NCBI GenBank assembly: GCA_016717005.1
Contig: JADJUF010000001.1
Span: 930,001-994,000, forward strand
Reading direction: 5' to 3'
Length of the DNA stretch: 64,000 nucleotides
DNA from: Myxococcales bacterium
Lineage (GTDB): Bacteria; Myxococcota_A; Polyangia; Haliangiales; Haliangiaceae
Each line of letters begins with the position of its first letter. The first letter of the stretch is position 1. The position numbers and the translations under genes are program-made. Below the pieces are notes generated by a model. The model was given only the letters and a program-made list of their open reading frames with translations, was not told where the DNA came from and ran no database searches. This document shows, piece after piece, positions 1 to 7,736 of this stretch.

Positions 1-2
1 CG

Positions 3-2072
3 ATCGCCGCGTGGAAGCGCGGCGGCGCCCACCGACGCGTGGTCCTGATCGCGCGCGGCGACTCGCTCGAGCCGACCCCCGAGGTCGACGCGATCGTCGG
101 CTGGCAGCGCGGCGCCACCCGCACCGGCCGCACCCGCCGGGCGATCACCGTGTGGCAGCTCGCCGACGCGTTCGCGCGGCTGGTGACGGCGCACGCGCGC
201 GGCGAGGAGCTCGCGCTCGTGCCGGGCGTGGCCGGGGTCGTCGACGGCGCGATCACCACCGGCTCGCCGCTGCCACCCGAGGCCGGGCCGCGCCGGCCGC
301 TGACGCCGGTGCTGGCGCACCACGCGATCGCCAGCGGCCCGGCCCCGGCGATCGTCCGGCGCACGGTGTTTGGCAACGCCGGCTGTCCGTACGCGGCCGA
401 TCCGCGCGCGCTGCCGCTGTACCGCGACCTGACCTGGCCCGACGAGCTCGAGGTCGCGCAGCTCGGGTGCGCGTTCTGCTGCATGGGCGGCGACTACGAG
501 CGCAAGGCCGACGCCGAGGTGATCGACGCGCTCGTGGCCCAGGCCCGGCACATCACGACCGTGGCGCCGACGACGATCGAGCTGGTGCTCGACGATCAGC
601 ACGCGCTGCGCTACCTGGCCGAGCTGATCACCGCCGCCGCCGCCGCCGGCGTGCCGCCCATGCGCTGGCTGTTCGCGGCCCGCAGCGACACGTTCGTGCG
701 CGAGCGCGCGCGGGTCGAGGCCGCGATCGCCGCGGCCGAGGCCACCGGGGCGTCGGTCGAGGTGTACCTGACCGGGTTCGAGGCGTTCAGCGACGCCGAG
801 CTGACCCGCTACAACAAGGGCACCACCGTCGCCGATCAGCTCGCGGCGATCGCGGCGATGCGCGCGCTCACCGCCGCGCACCCGCGCGGGTTCCACCACG
901 CCCGCGCCAAGGGCCACAGCCTGCTCTTGTGGAACCCGTGGACCGCGCCCGCCGACCTCGCGCGATCGATCGCGGTCATCCGCGCCCACGGCCTCGGCGA
1001 GCTGTTCCACGGGCTCGGCGAGAACCGCCTGCGCTTGTATCCAGATCTGCCGATCTTCCACGCCGCCGAGCGCGCTGGCGCGCTGACCGAGCGCTGGGAC
1101 GACGGCGACGGCGGCGCCGGCCGCGGCAAGGGCTACCACGCCGAGCGCCCGTGGCGGTTCATCGATCCCCGGACCGCGCTGGCGTGGCGCCTGGCCGGCG
1201 TGCTGCGCGCGCGCCTGGGCGTCACCACCGAGGCCGCGCAGCTCGCGGCGATCGCCGCCTACGCCGACACCTGGCGCGGCGACCACGCCGACGTCGAGGC
1301 CGCGGCCGGCGCGATCGCGACCCAGCTCGACGGGCTCGTCGCCCAGCTCGCCGCGCTGGCGCGGCGGCAGGGCGGCCCGCGCCGCGGCCACCAGGTGCGC
1401 GCCGAGGTGGTGCGGCTCGACGGCGGCTGCGCCAACGCCTGCGCCGCGTGCCCCAACCGCGACCGGCCCGACCCGCGCAGCGCCGCCGACGCGATCGCCG
1501 CGGCCCGGGCCACCGGTCGGCCGATCGTCCTGGCGGGGCGCGAGCCGTCGCACCACCCCGACCTGATCGCGCTGATCACCGCCGCCGCCGGCGACGATCG
1601 CCGCCCGGTGGGCGTGGTCACCAGCGGCCGCGGCTTCGCCGACCCGGCGGTCGCGGCCGCCGCGGTCGCGGCCGGCCTCACCGCCGCCAGCGTCAAGCGG
1701 TTCGCCCCCGACGCCGACACCGCCGACGCCCTCGCCGGCGCGCCCGGCGCCGACGCCGAGGCCCGGGCCGGGCTCGCCAACCTGGCGACCGCCGGCGTGG
1801 CCGCGATCGAGCTGCGCGCGCCGCTGGCCGCGGCCAACTTGATCGACTACGCGGCCTTCGCCGCGATCGCCGGTGCGCTGCCGGTCACGCAGGTCCGGAT
1901 CGAGGGCGCGATCGACGCGATCGGCCTCGCGCACCTGGCCGCGGCCGGCGCCGCGATCACCGCGCTGGTCGCCGCCGCGCACGCGGCCGGGCTCGCGGTC
2001 GAGGCGTCGACCCTCGACGCCGGCACCACGCTCGCCGCGTGGATGCCCGTGCTACCGTCGTCGACGCGGTGA
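3..2072 (+). CDS. Two-module radical SAM protein (5' end outside window)
   Basis: The frame is open to the left edge, so the true start lies upstream; the first in-window start is GTG at 39 and residues are numbered from it. Two iron-sulfur modules are visible. The N-terminal one has an unusual cysteine set, C116 followed by CAFCC at C144, C147 and C148, and a later segment EAFSDAELTRYNKGTT (about 249-263) that looks like the core of a radical SAM barrel. The C-terminal one carries the canonical CX3CX2C (C464, C468, C471, in GGCANACAAC) but is short. The stop TGA overlaps the GTG of the next gene, so translation is probably coupled. Neighbours are a second radical SAM enzyme and an HExxH hydroxylase-like protein, suggesting peptide modification. 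The substrate is unknown. The radical SAM call is firm for the C-terminal motif and inferred for the N-terminal half. Confidence 0.75.
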   Translation: MAAWKRGGAHRRVVLIARGDSLEPTPEVDAIVGWQRGATRTGRTRRAITVWQLADAFARLVTAHARGEELALVPGVAGVVDGAITTGSPLPPEAGPRRPLTPVLAHHAIASGPAPAIVRRTVFGNAGCPYAADPRALPLYRDLTWPDELEVAQLGCAFCCMGGDYERKADAEVIDALVAQARHITTVAPTTIELVLDDQHALRYLAELITAAAAAGVPPMRWLFAARSDTFVRERARVEAAIAAAEATGASVEVYLTGFEAFSDAELTRYNKGTTVADQLAAIAAMRALTAAHPRGFHHARAKGHSLLLWNPWTAPADLARSIAVIRAHGLGELFHGLGENRLRLYPDLPIFHAAERAGALTERWDDGDGGAGRGKGYHAERPWRFIDPRTALAWRLAGVLRARLGVTTEAAQLAAIAAYADTWRGDHADVEAAAGAIATQLDGLVAQLAALARRQGGPRRGHQVRAEVVRLDGGCANACAACPNRDRPDPRSAADAIAAARATGRPIVLAGREPSHHPDLIALITAAAGDDRRPVGVVTSGRGFADPAVAAAAVAAGLTAASVKRFAPDADTADALAGAPGADAEARAGLANLATAGVAAIELRAPLAAANLIDYAAFAAIAGALPVTQVRIEGAIDAIGLAHLAAAGAAITALVAAAHAAGLAVEASTLDAGTTLAAWMPVLPSSTR

Positions 2073-3055
2073 CCACCTCGCCCCGGACCGGCTTGCCGAT
2101 GGCGCGCGGCGCCGCGCCGGCGCGCATCGACGCGCTCGACGACCTGCTCGCGCGCGCCGCGGCGCCGACCCCGACGCCGCCGCCCGCGCGCGCGCGCGCC
2201 GCCGAGGAGCCGGCCGACCCCGAGGAGGTGCTGCGCGACTACGTGCTGGCGCCGTACCCGCCCCTGGCCGACCCGCGCGGCGGCCTGACCGCGCGCAACC
2301 TGTTGACCGAGTCGCTGGCCCTGGCCGGGGTCGAGGCCGAGGGCCACGCGGTCATCGAGCGCCTGCGCGCGCTGCTCGGGCGCGGCCGGGTGGTCTGGGG
2401 CGTCAAGCACGCCGCCGGCGCGCTGTCGTGGGAGCTGTACATCTACGATCCGGGGGGCGCGCGGGCCGAGGCCACGCCGGCCCACGTCCTCGGCGTGCTG
2501 GCCGATCTGCTGACCCCGCCGCCGCTCCCGCCGGGGCCGATCGCGCACCACATGTGGAGCCTCGAGCTCGATCGCGCGGCGCTGGCGACCGGCCGCGGCG
2601 CGCGGGTCACGTACTACGTCAACGGCGCCGACACGCCGGGCGCCAGCCGCAGCTACGCCGTCGACGAGCGCGGCCAGCTCGCCCTCGCCAACCTGTACAC
2701 GTTCCACGATCCCCGCCGGGCGCCGCGCGCGATCCTCGCGCGGCTGCGCGCCAGCGTCCACCTCGGCGCCGCGCCCCACGGCGTGGCCGCGGTGATCGCG
2801 CCGGGCCTGCACCGGTGCCGCCGGCTGTGCGTCGCCAACAAGCGCCACGCCGACGGCCTGTACTTCGCCGGCGTCGACACCGATCTGACCGTGCAGTTCC
2901 TGGCCCGCCACGGCTGGCCGGCGCCGCTGGTGGCGTACGTCGACGCGCGCCGGGCCCGGCTCGCGCACCTGGCGTGGGATCTCGGGCTCGACGTCCACGC
3001 CGGCGCCGACGGCGCGCCGGTGATCGCCCGGACCGCGGTGCATGCGACCTGCTGA
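2069..3055 (+). CDS. Uncharacterised protein in radical SAM operon
   Basis: This is a 328-residue protein that I do not recognise. The GTG start at 2069 overlaps the preceding stop (GTGA), and the 3' end overlaps the next gene by 14 nt, so it belongs to the same coupled operon. After an Ala/Pro/Arg-rich N-terminus (about 1-55) the protein is globular, with several strand-like segments that end in aromatic pairs (WELYIYDPG, VTYYVNG, LANLYTFHD, DGLYFAGVD). There is no signal peptide or membrane segment. The pattern of repeated strands with Lys/Arg and Tyr is loosely reminiscent of an ABBA-type barrel, but this is speculation. The WGVK...LY region also resembles a GVEL...LYL region in the C-terminal half of the next protein. 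Its position between two radical SAM genes suggests a partner or accessory enzyme of the same pathway. Confidence 0.6.
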   Translation: MTTSPRTGLPMARGAAPARIDALDDLLARAAAPTPTPPPARARAAEEPADPEEVLRDYVLAPYPPLADPRGGLTARNLLTESLALAGVEAEGHAVIERLRALLGRGRVVWGVKHAAGALSWELYIYDPGGARAEATPAHVLGVLADLLTPPPLPPGPIAHHMWSLELDRAALATGRGARVTYYVNGADTPGASRSYAVDERGQLALANLYTFHDPRRAPRAILARLRASVHLGAAPHGVAAVIAPGLHRCRRLCVANKRHADGLYFAGVDTDLTVQFLARHGWPAPLVAYVDARRARLAHLAWDLGLDVHAGADGAPVIARTAVHATC

Positions 3056-5207
3056 CGGGCTCCGCGTGCTGCACCCGCGCGCCGGGGCCAACCCGCGCCG
3101 CCCGGGGCGCGAGCTCCTGCTCACGTTCGCGTTCCGCTGCAACTTCGCGTGCCGGTTCTGCTACGTCGAGGACGGCCTCGGCGGGCGCTTCCGCGGGGTC
3201 ACGCTCGACGAGGCCCGCCGGCTCCTGGCCGACCCCGCGCTCACCGCCGGCGTCACCCGGATCGTGCTGTCGGGCGGCGAGGTCACGCTCGACAAGGACC
3301 TGCCGCGCTTCGCCGAGCTGGCCCGGGCGGTGCCCTCGGTCGAGCACGTCCGGATCCAGACCAACGCCAGCCGGCTCGACGATCGCGCGCTGGTCGCGCG
3401 CCTGACCGCGGCCGGCGTCGACGAGTTCTTCGTGTCGCTGCACGGCGCCGACGCCGCCACCTGCGACGCGATCACCGCGGTGCCGGGCAGCCTCGCGGCG
3501 ATCGAGGCCGGGCTCGCCAGCCTGGCCGAGGTCGGCGCCACGGTCGTGACCAACACGGTCGTGTGCGCCGCCAACGTCGCGCAGCTCGACGCCATCGTCG
3601 CGCTCGCCCACGCGCACGGCGCTGGCGCCGCGGAGCTGTGGGGCTACGTGCCGCGGGTCGACGCCGCCGACGCGCGCGCGCAGCTGGTCCGGGTCACCGA
3701 CGCCGCGCCCCACGTCCAGCGCGCGGTCGCGGCCGGCCTGGCCCGCGGCCTGGCGATGACCGTGAAGTACTTCCCGCGCTGCCTCCTGGGCGAGCTGGCT
3801 CACGTCCACTCCGACGCGCAGCCGCGGCTGATCATCGACGACGCGTTCTGGCAGGACTACCCGACCTACGGCTGCCTGTTCGAGGGCGTGTGCGCCGACG
3901 CCGCGGCCGACGACGGCTGCAGCGGCCTCGCCGACGCGTACGTGCGGCGGTTCGGCTGGGAGGAGGACGCCCTGCGCCCGCGCGGCGCGCCCGACGACAT
4001 CGACGCGGCGCCGATCGCCCGCTACCACGCGTGGGACGATCGTCCGCACGCCGAGCCGGCGGCGCGCGCGCTCGACCTGACGCGCTGGGCCCTGGCCCCG
4101 GGCGCCGACGTCGGCGGCTTTCGCCTGGACGCCGCGACCCGCGCCGACGCGGCGATCCGGCTGGTGTTCGTCGACGATCGCGGCCCGGTCGCGATCGACC
4201 TGCACCCGCACGATCCCGCGCGCGCGTGCTTCGCGCGGACCCCGACGATCGATCTCACCCACCCGCCCCTGCCCGACGCCACGACCGCCCGGGCCCGCCC
4301 GCTGTTCGCGGCGCTGGCCGCGCACCTGCGCGCGCGCGACGACGGCGCGCTGGCGCGGGAGCTGTTCGCCGCGTCGCGCCTCGACACCGCGACCACGCCG
4401 GCCGCGCTCGTCGCGCCGGTCGAGCTGCTGCCGACGGCGTGGCCCGGCGTCGACGATCCGCGGGCCGCGGCGCTGCTCGCGGCGGCCGCGGCGCTGGTGA
4501 CGCTCGATCAGCTGGCCGCGCGCGAGGTCGAGCCCAGCGTCGTGCTCGGCGCGCCCGAGCGCCTACGCCTGCTGGTCAACCCGTCGGTGGCCGGCCCCGG
4601 CCGCGATCGCCCCGCCATCGCCGCGCGCCTGCTCACCGCCGCCGGCGCCCCGGCCTGGCTGGCCGACGTCGCCGAGGCGTGGCTGCGCGATCCCGCCCGC
4701 ACCGCGTTCGTCGGCGTCGAGCTGGCGCCGGCCGCGCCGCCCCGGCACAAGCTCTACCTCGACACCCGCGCCGCGCCCGACCGCGCCGCGGCAGCGCGCG
4801 CGCTGGGCGGGCCGCCGCCGGCCGCCGCGACCGCGCTGATCGCGATCGACGTGGTCGACGATCGCCCGCTCGGGTTCAAGCACTACGCGCCGATCACCGC
4901 CGCCGCCGCGCGCGTCGCCTGCGCCGGCCCGCTGATCGACCTGCTCGAGGCCCGCGGCCTGCTGCTCGGCGAGCTGCCGCTGCTGATCGCGACCCGGTTC
5001 GCCGCCGACGGCGCGGTCCGCGATCGCGCGCTCCACGTCGACGTCGCGCGGTTCGCGCACCTGGCGCTAGGCCCCGCCTGGGCGCGCGCGGCCGGCGACG
5101 CCGCCGCGGCCGACCGGATCGCCGCGAGCGGCCGCGCCGCGCGCGTGGTCAGCGCCACCAGCGGCGCCGACGGGGGCCGCCACGTCTACCTGGGCGGGCC
5201 GCCGTGA
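3042..5207 (+). CDS. Radical SAM protein with long C-terminal extension
   Basis: This 721-residue protein has the canonical radical SAM CX3CX2C motif near its start (C33, C37, C40 in CNFACRFC), followed by SGGEVTLD, a typical SAM-binding GGE segment. Around 245-310 a second cysteine group appears (PRCLLG, YGCLFEGVC, GCSGLADAYVRRFG), as in auxiliary-cluster domains of peptide-modifying radical SAM enzymes. Residues from about 340 to 721 form an extra domain I cannot name; part of it (VGVELAPAAPPRHKLYL) resembles the preceding gene product. The ATG at 3042 lies inside the previous gene (14-nt overlap), and the stop overlaps the GTG of the HExxH gene. The reaction and substrate are not known; the operon context favours peptide or protein maturation. 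Confidence 0.8.
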   Translation: MRPADGLRVLHPRAGANPRRPGRELLLTFAFRCNFACRFCYVEDGLGGRFRGVTLDEARRLLADPALTAGVTRIVLSGGEVTLDKDLPRFAELARAVPSVEHVRIQTNASRLDDRALVARLTAAGVDEFFVSLHGADAATCDAITAVPGSLAAIEAGLASLAEVGATVVTNTVVCAANVAQLDAIVALAHAHGAGAAELWGYVPRVDAADARAQLVRVTDAAPHVQRAVAAGLARGLAMTVKYFPRCLLGELAHVHSDAQPRLIIDDAFWQDYPTYGCLFEGVCADAAADDGCSGLADAYVRRFGWEEDALRPRGAPDDIDAAPIARYHAWDDRPHAEPAARALDLTRWALAPGADVGGFRLDAATRADAAIRLVFVDDRGPVAIDLHPHDPARACFARTPTIDLTHPPLPDATTARARPLFAALAAHLRARDDGALARELFAASRLDTATTPAALVAPVELLPTAWPGVDDPRAAALLAAAAALVTLDQLAAREVEPSVVLGAPERLRLLVNPSVAGPGRDRPAIAARLLTAAGAPAWLADVAEAWLRDPARTAFVGVELAPAAPPRHKLYLDTRAAPDRAAAARALGGPPPAAATALIAIDVVDDRPLGFKHYAPITAAAARVACAGPLIDLLEARGLLLGELPLLIATRFAADGAVRDRALHVDVARFAHLALGPAWARAAGDAAAADRIAASGRAARVVSATSGADGGRHVYLGGPP

Positions 5208-6217
5208 CCGCGCCGCTGGTCGGCTTCCTGGCCCTGCCGGCGCCAGACGACGATCTGGCCGCGACGCTCGCGGCCCGCGTGCGGGCCCAGGCGGCCCGGC
5301 GCCTGCTGTCGTTCGATCCGCGGTCGCTGCCGCCGGCGATCGCCGCCGCGTTCGCCGGCCACCAGGCCGCGCTGCGCGCCGTCGCCCGCGATCCCGCGCG
5401 CCGGGCCCAGGTGCCGGCGCTGTTCACGGACCTCGACCTGCTCACCTGCACGCTGACGCTGGCCGCGCCCGGGTTCGCGCCGCGCGCGGCCGCCACGCTG
5501 GTCGAGCGGCTCGGGCGGGCGCGCCCGTTCGACGACGGCGTCGCGATCACCGCGGCGCTGCCGGCGCTCCGCCTGGTGACCATCGATCGCAACCCGCTGG
5601 CGGAGCTCGAGGCGCACCCCGACAAGGCCGGCAACGCGGTCGATCTCGGCGACCACCCGATCGCGGCGTGGACCGACGCGCTGGCCGGCGCGCTGGCCGC
5701 GATCGCGACGGTGCTGCCGGCGCTCCACGCCGAGCTGGCGGTCACGCTCGCGCGGATCGTGCCGGTCGGCTTCGATCGCGAGCGCCACCTGTCGTGCTCC
5801 TACCGCGAGGCGCCGGGCCTGGTGTACCTGTCGCTCCACCCGGATCCGCTGACCCTGGCCGAGGCGATCGTCCACGAGACCCAGCACGGCAAGCTGAACC
5901 TGCTGTCCTGGCTCGACCCGATCCTCACCAACCCGCCCGAGCAGCGGGTCGCGTCGCCCGCGCGTCCAGATCTGCGGCCGCTGATGGGCGTCCTGCTCGC
6001 GGCCCACGCGTTCGTCGCCGTCGCCGGGCTGCACCACGCGCTGGCCGCCGCCGCTCACCCCCTGGCGGTGACGCCGCAGTTCGCCGCGCGCCGCCGCCAC
6101 GTCCACGACGGCAACGCCGCCGCGCTCGCGACCCTGGCCGAGCACGCGCGCCCGACCGCCACCGGCGCCCGCGTCATCGCCGCGCTCCACGATCTCCACG
6201 CGCAGTTGTCCTGGTAA
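5204..6217 (+). CDS. HExxH-motif putative peptide beta-hydroxylase
   Basis: This 337-residue protein has the motif HETQH (H224, E225, H228) followed by KLNLLSWLDP, the pattern of the stand-alone HExxH domain found in ribosomally made peptide pathways (TIGR04267 type; some members act as alpha-ketoglutarate-dependent peptide beta-hydroxylases). The GTG start at 5204 overlaps the stop of the radical SAM gene (GTGA), so it is the last member of the coupled operon. There is no signal peptide. A classical zinc metalloprotease is the alternative, but the sequence around the motif and the two radical SAM neighbours favour a peptide-modifying role. No precursor peptide is obvious downstream; it may lie upstream of the window. 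Confidence 0.75.
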   Translation: MTAPLVGFLALPAPDDDLAATLAARVRAQAARRLLSFDPRSLPPAIAAAFAGHQAALRAVARDPARRAQVPALFTDLDLLTCTLTLAAPGFAPRAAATLVERLGRARPFDDGVAITAALPALRLVTIDRNPLAELEAHPDKAGNAVDLGDHPIAAWTDALAGALAAIATVLPALHAELAVTLARIVPVGFDRERHLSCSYREAPGLVYLSLHPDPLTLAEAIVHETQHGKLNLLSWLDPILTNPPEQRVASPARPDLRPLMGVLLAAHAFVAVAGLHHALAAAAHPLAVTPQFAARRRHVHDGNAAALATLAEHARPTATGARVIAALHDLHAQLSW

Positions 6218-6234
6218 CGCCCCACGCGCCCGGC

Positions 6235-6240
6235 GATACT
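6235..6240 (+). promoter_or_regulatory. Putative -10 box of a leaderless start
   Basis: GATACT lies exactly 6 nt before the GTG at 6247. It fits the -10/start spacing seen at many other genes here, though the hexamer is weaker. Confidence 0.3.
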
Positions 6241-6246
6241 CGCGCC

Positions 6247-6699
6247 GTGCCAGCCCCTCGCGACAGCGGCATGACGCCGACCGATCCGGCCGCGGCGGCG
6301 CTGCCGGGGCGCCGGGCCGAGGTCGCCAGCGACGCCAAGATCACCGCGCGGATCGCGCGCCCCGACGACGATCGCACGCCGCCGCCGCTGCCGCCGCCGC
6401 CGGCCCTGCCCGACGCCGCGCGGTGGCTGGCCCGCGCCGAGGCCAACCAGCCGCCGCCGCCGGTCGAGGTCGCGCCGCCGAGCGAGCGCCCGTTGTCACC
6501 GCAGCCCGCGCCGCCGTGGGTCCTGCCGGTGCTGCTCGCGGTCACGATGCTCGTGGTCGGGATCGTCATCGGCGCGCTGCTGTTCGGCCACCGCGGCAAG
6601 GCGTGTCCGCCCGGCAAGGTCGGCGCCCGCGCTCACGGCGACCAGGGATCGACCTCGCCGGCCAAGGTCAGCCGCGCCGCCGAGTCGACCGCGCTGTAG
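6247..6699 (+). CDS. Small Pro-rich single-pass membrane protein
   Basis: This 150-residue protein has no recognised family. A Pro/Ala-rich, probably disordered cytoplasmic region (about 1-92) is followed by one transmembrane helix (VLPVLLAVTMLVVGIVIGAL) and a short basic tail. GTG at 6247 is chosen because a -10-like box sits 6 nt upstream; ATG at 6271 is the alternative. The last 67 nt overlap the 3' end of the convergent gene on the minus strand. It follows the radical SAM operon after 29 nt, but its apparent own promoter suggests it is not part of it. Confidence 0.5.
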   Translation: MPAPRDSGMTPTDPAAAALPGRRAEVASDAKITARIARPDDDRTPPPLPPPPALPDAARWLARAEANQPPPPVEVAPPSERPLSPQPAPPWVLPVLLAVTMLVVGIVIGALLFGHRGKACPPGKVGARAHGDQGSTSPAKVSRAAESTAL

Positions 6700-7529
6700 A
6701 CCGCCACCGTGCGGTGCTCGCCGTAGCGGAGCGCGATCACCAGCTCGCGCCAGCCGTCGCCGTCGACGTCGACCACGCCCAGCACGTCGAGGTCGACCTT
6801 GGCGCCGTCGCCGGGCACCGCGAGCCCCACGATCGCGAACGTCGGCGTGCACGTCGGCGGGTCGGTCGCCACCACGCCCGAGACCTCGTCGGCCGGGGCC
6901 CGGACCGCGTCGAGGAAGCTGGCGATCGGGAACCGCTCGAGCGCGCCGTCGCCGTCGACGTCGACCGCGAGATCGGCGCCGGCCTGGCACGCGGCGCCGA
7001 CCGTCGGCGTCACCGGGTCGTCCTCGTCGTCGAGGAACCCGCCGGCCGCGCCCAGGGTCGCCACCGCGAGGCCGCAGCCGCGCCGGGTCGCGACGCAGGT
7101 CGGATCGAGCGCGCCGTCGAGCCCGCCGCCGCGGGTGCACGGCGGCGCGCCGGTGTACGAGCCGATCGCGGCCAGGATCGCGCCGTCGGCGGCCCCGACG
7201 ACCGCGAACCGACCGGCCCGGGCGCCGTCGACCGCGAGCACCGTGAACTGCGACGCCTGGCCCCGGGCCAGCGCCTCCTCGAGCTCGTCGGCGGCGGTCG
7301 TCCACGACACCGCGCGCAGCGCCAGCGGCGCCAGCGCCGGGCGCCCGCCGATCCCGTCGGGGCACATCTCCGCCACCATCGCGCCGCGCCCGCCCGTCGA
7401 CGCCGGCCGGTGGGTCATGGTCTGGGCCGGCGTCGGCTCCAGCCCCGGCGGCTGCGGGACCTGGGCCGGTCGGCAGCCAACGAACGTGAGGTAGGCAACG
7501 CTCGCGAGGGTGGCAGGGTCCAATCGCAT
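6633..7529 (-). CDS. Putative lipoprotein with FG-GAP-like DVDGDG motifs
   Basis: This 298-residue protein starts with a short hydrophobic segment ending in a plausible lipobox (LTFVGC), so it is probably an exported lipoprotein. Two Asp-rich segments (AVDVDGDGALE and GVVDVDGDGWRE) match the calcium-binding turns of FG-GAP/VCBS repeats. Several Cys pairs suggest disulfides in the envelope. The exact function is unknown. The gene is divergent from the porin-like gene at 7737 and convergent with, and slightly overlapping, the small membrane protein gene. Confidence 0.6.
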   Translation of the reverse strand: MRLDPATLASVAYLTFVGCRPAQVPQPPGLEPTPAQTMTHRPASTGGRGAMVAEMCPDGIGGRPALAPLALRAVSWTTAADELEEALARGQASQFTVLAVDGARAGRFAVVGAADGAILAAIGSYTGAPPCTRGGGLDGALDPTCVATRRGCGLAVATLGAAGGFLDDEDDPVTPTVGAACQAGADLAVDVDGDGALERFPIASFLDAVRAPADEVSGVVATDPPTCTPTFAIVGLAVPGDGAKVDLDVLGVVDVDGDGWRELVIALRYGEHRTVAVYSAVDSAARLTLAGEVDPWSP

Positions 7530-7616
7530 TGCATGGAACCTACCGTCGCCGGCCGCTGGCGCCAAAAGAACGGTCGCAGCGGTAGATCGGAGGGCGCCGC
7601 TTGTCGCCCCACCCGT

Positions 7617-7645
7617 TTGACGATGGGGGCCGCCGCCGCTATCGT
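7617..7645 (+). promoter_or_regulatory. Candidate sigma-70-type promoter of porin-like gene
   Basis: TTGACG (7617-7622) is separated by 17 nt from TATCGT (7640-7645), about 90 nt before the chosen ATG at 7737. The surrounding 7530-7736 is the divergent intergenic region and holds no gene. Confidence 0.4.
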
Positions 7646-7736
7646 GCGCCCGCCTTACCTGCCTGATTCCTTCATGATTTCTCCGTTTGATCGCGCCTTG
7701 ATGCACCGGCTGCCGCCGGCGCCCGGAGCCCTCTCG

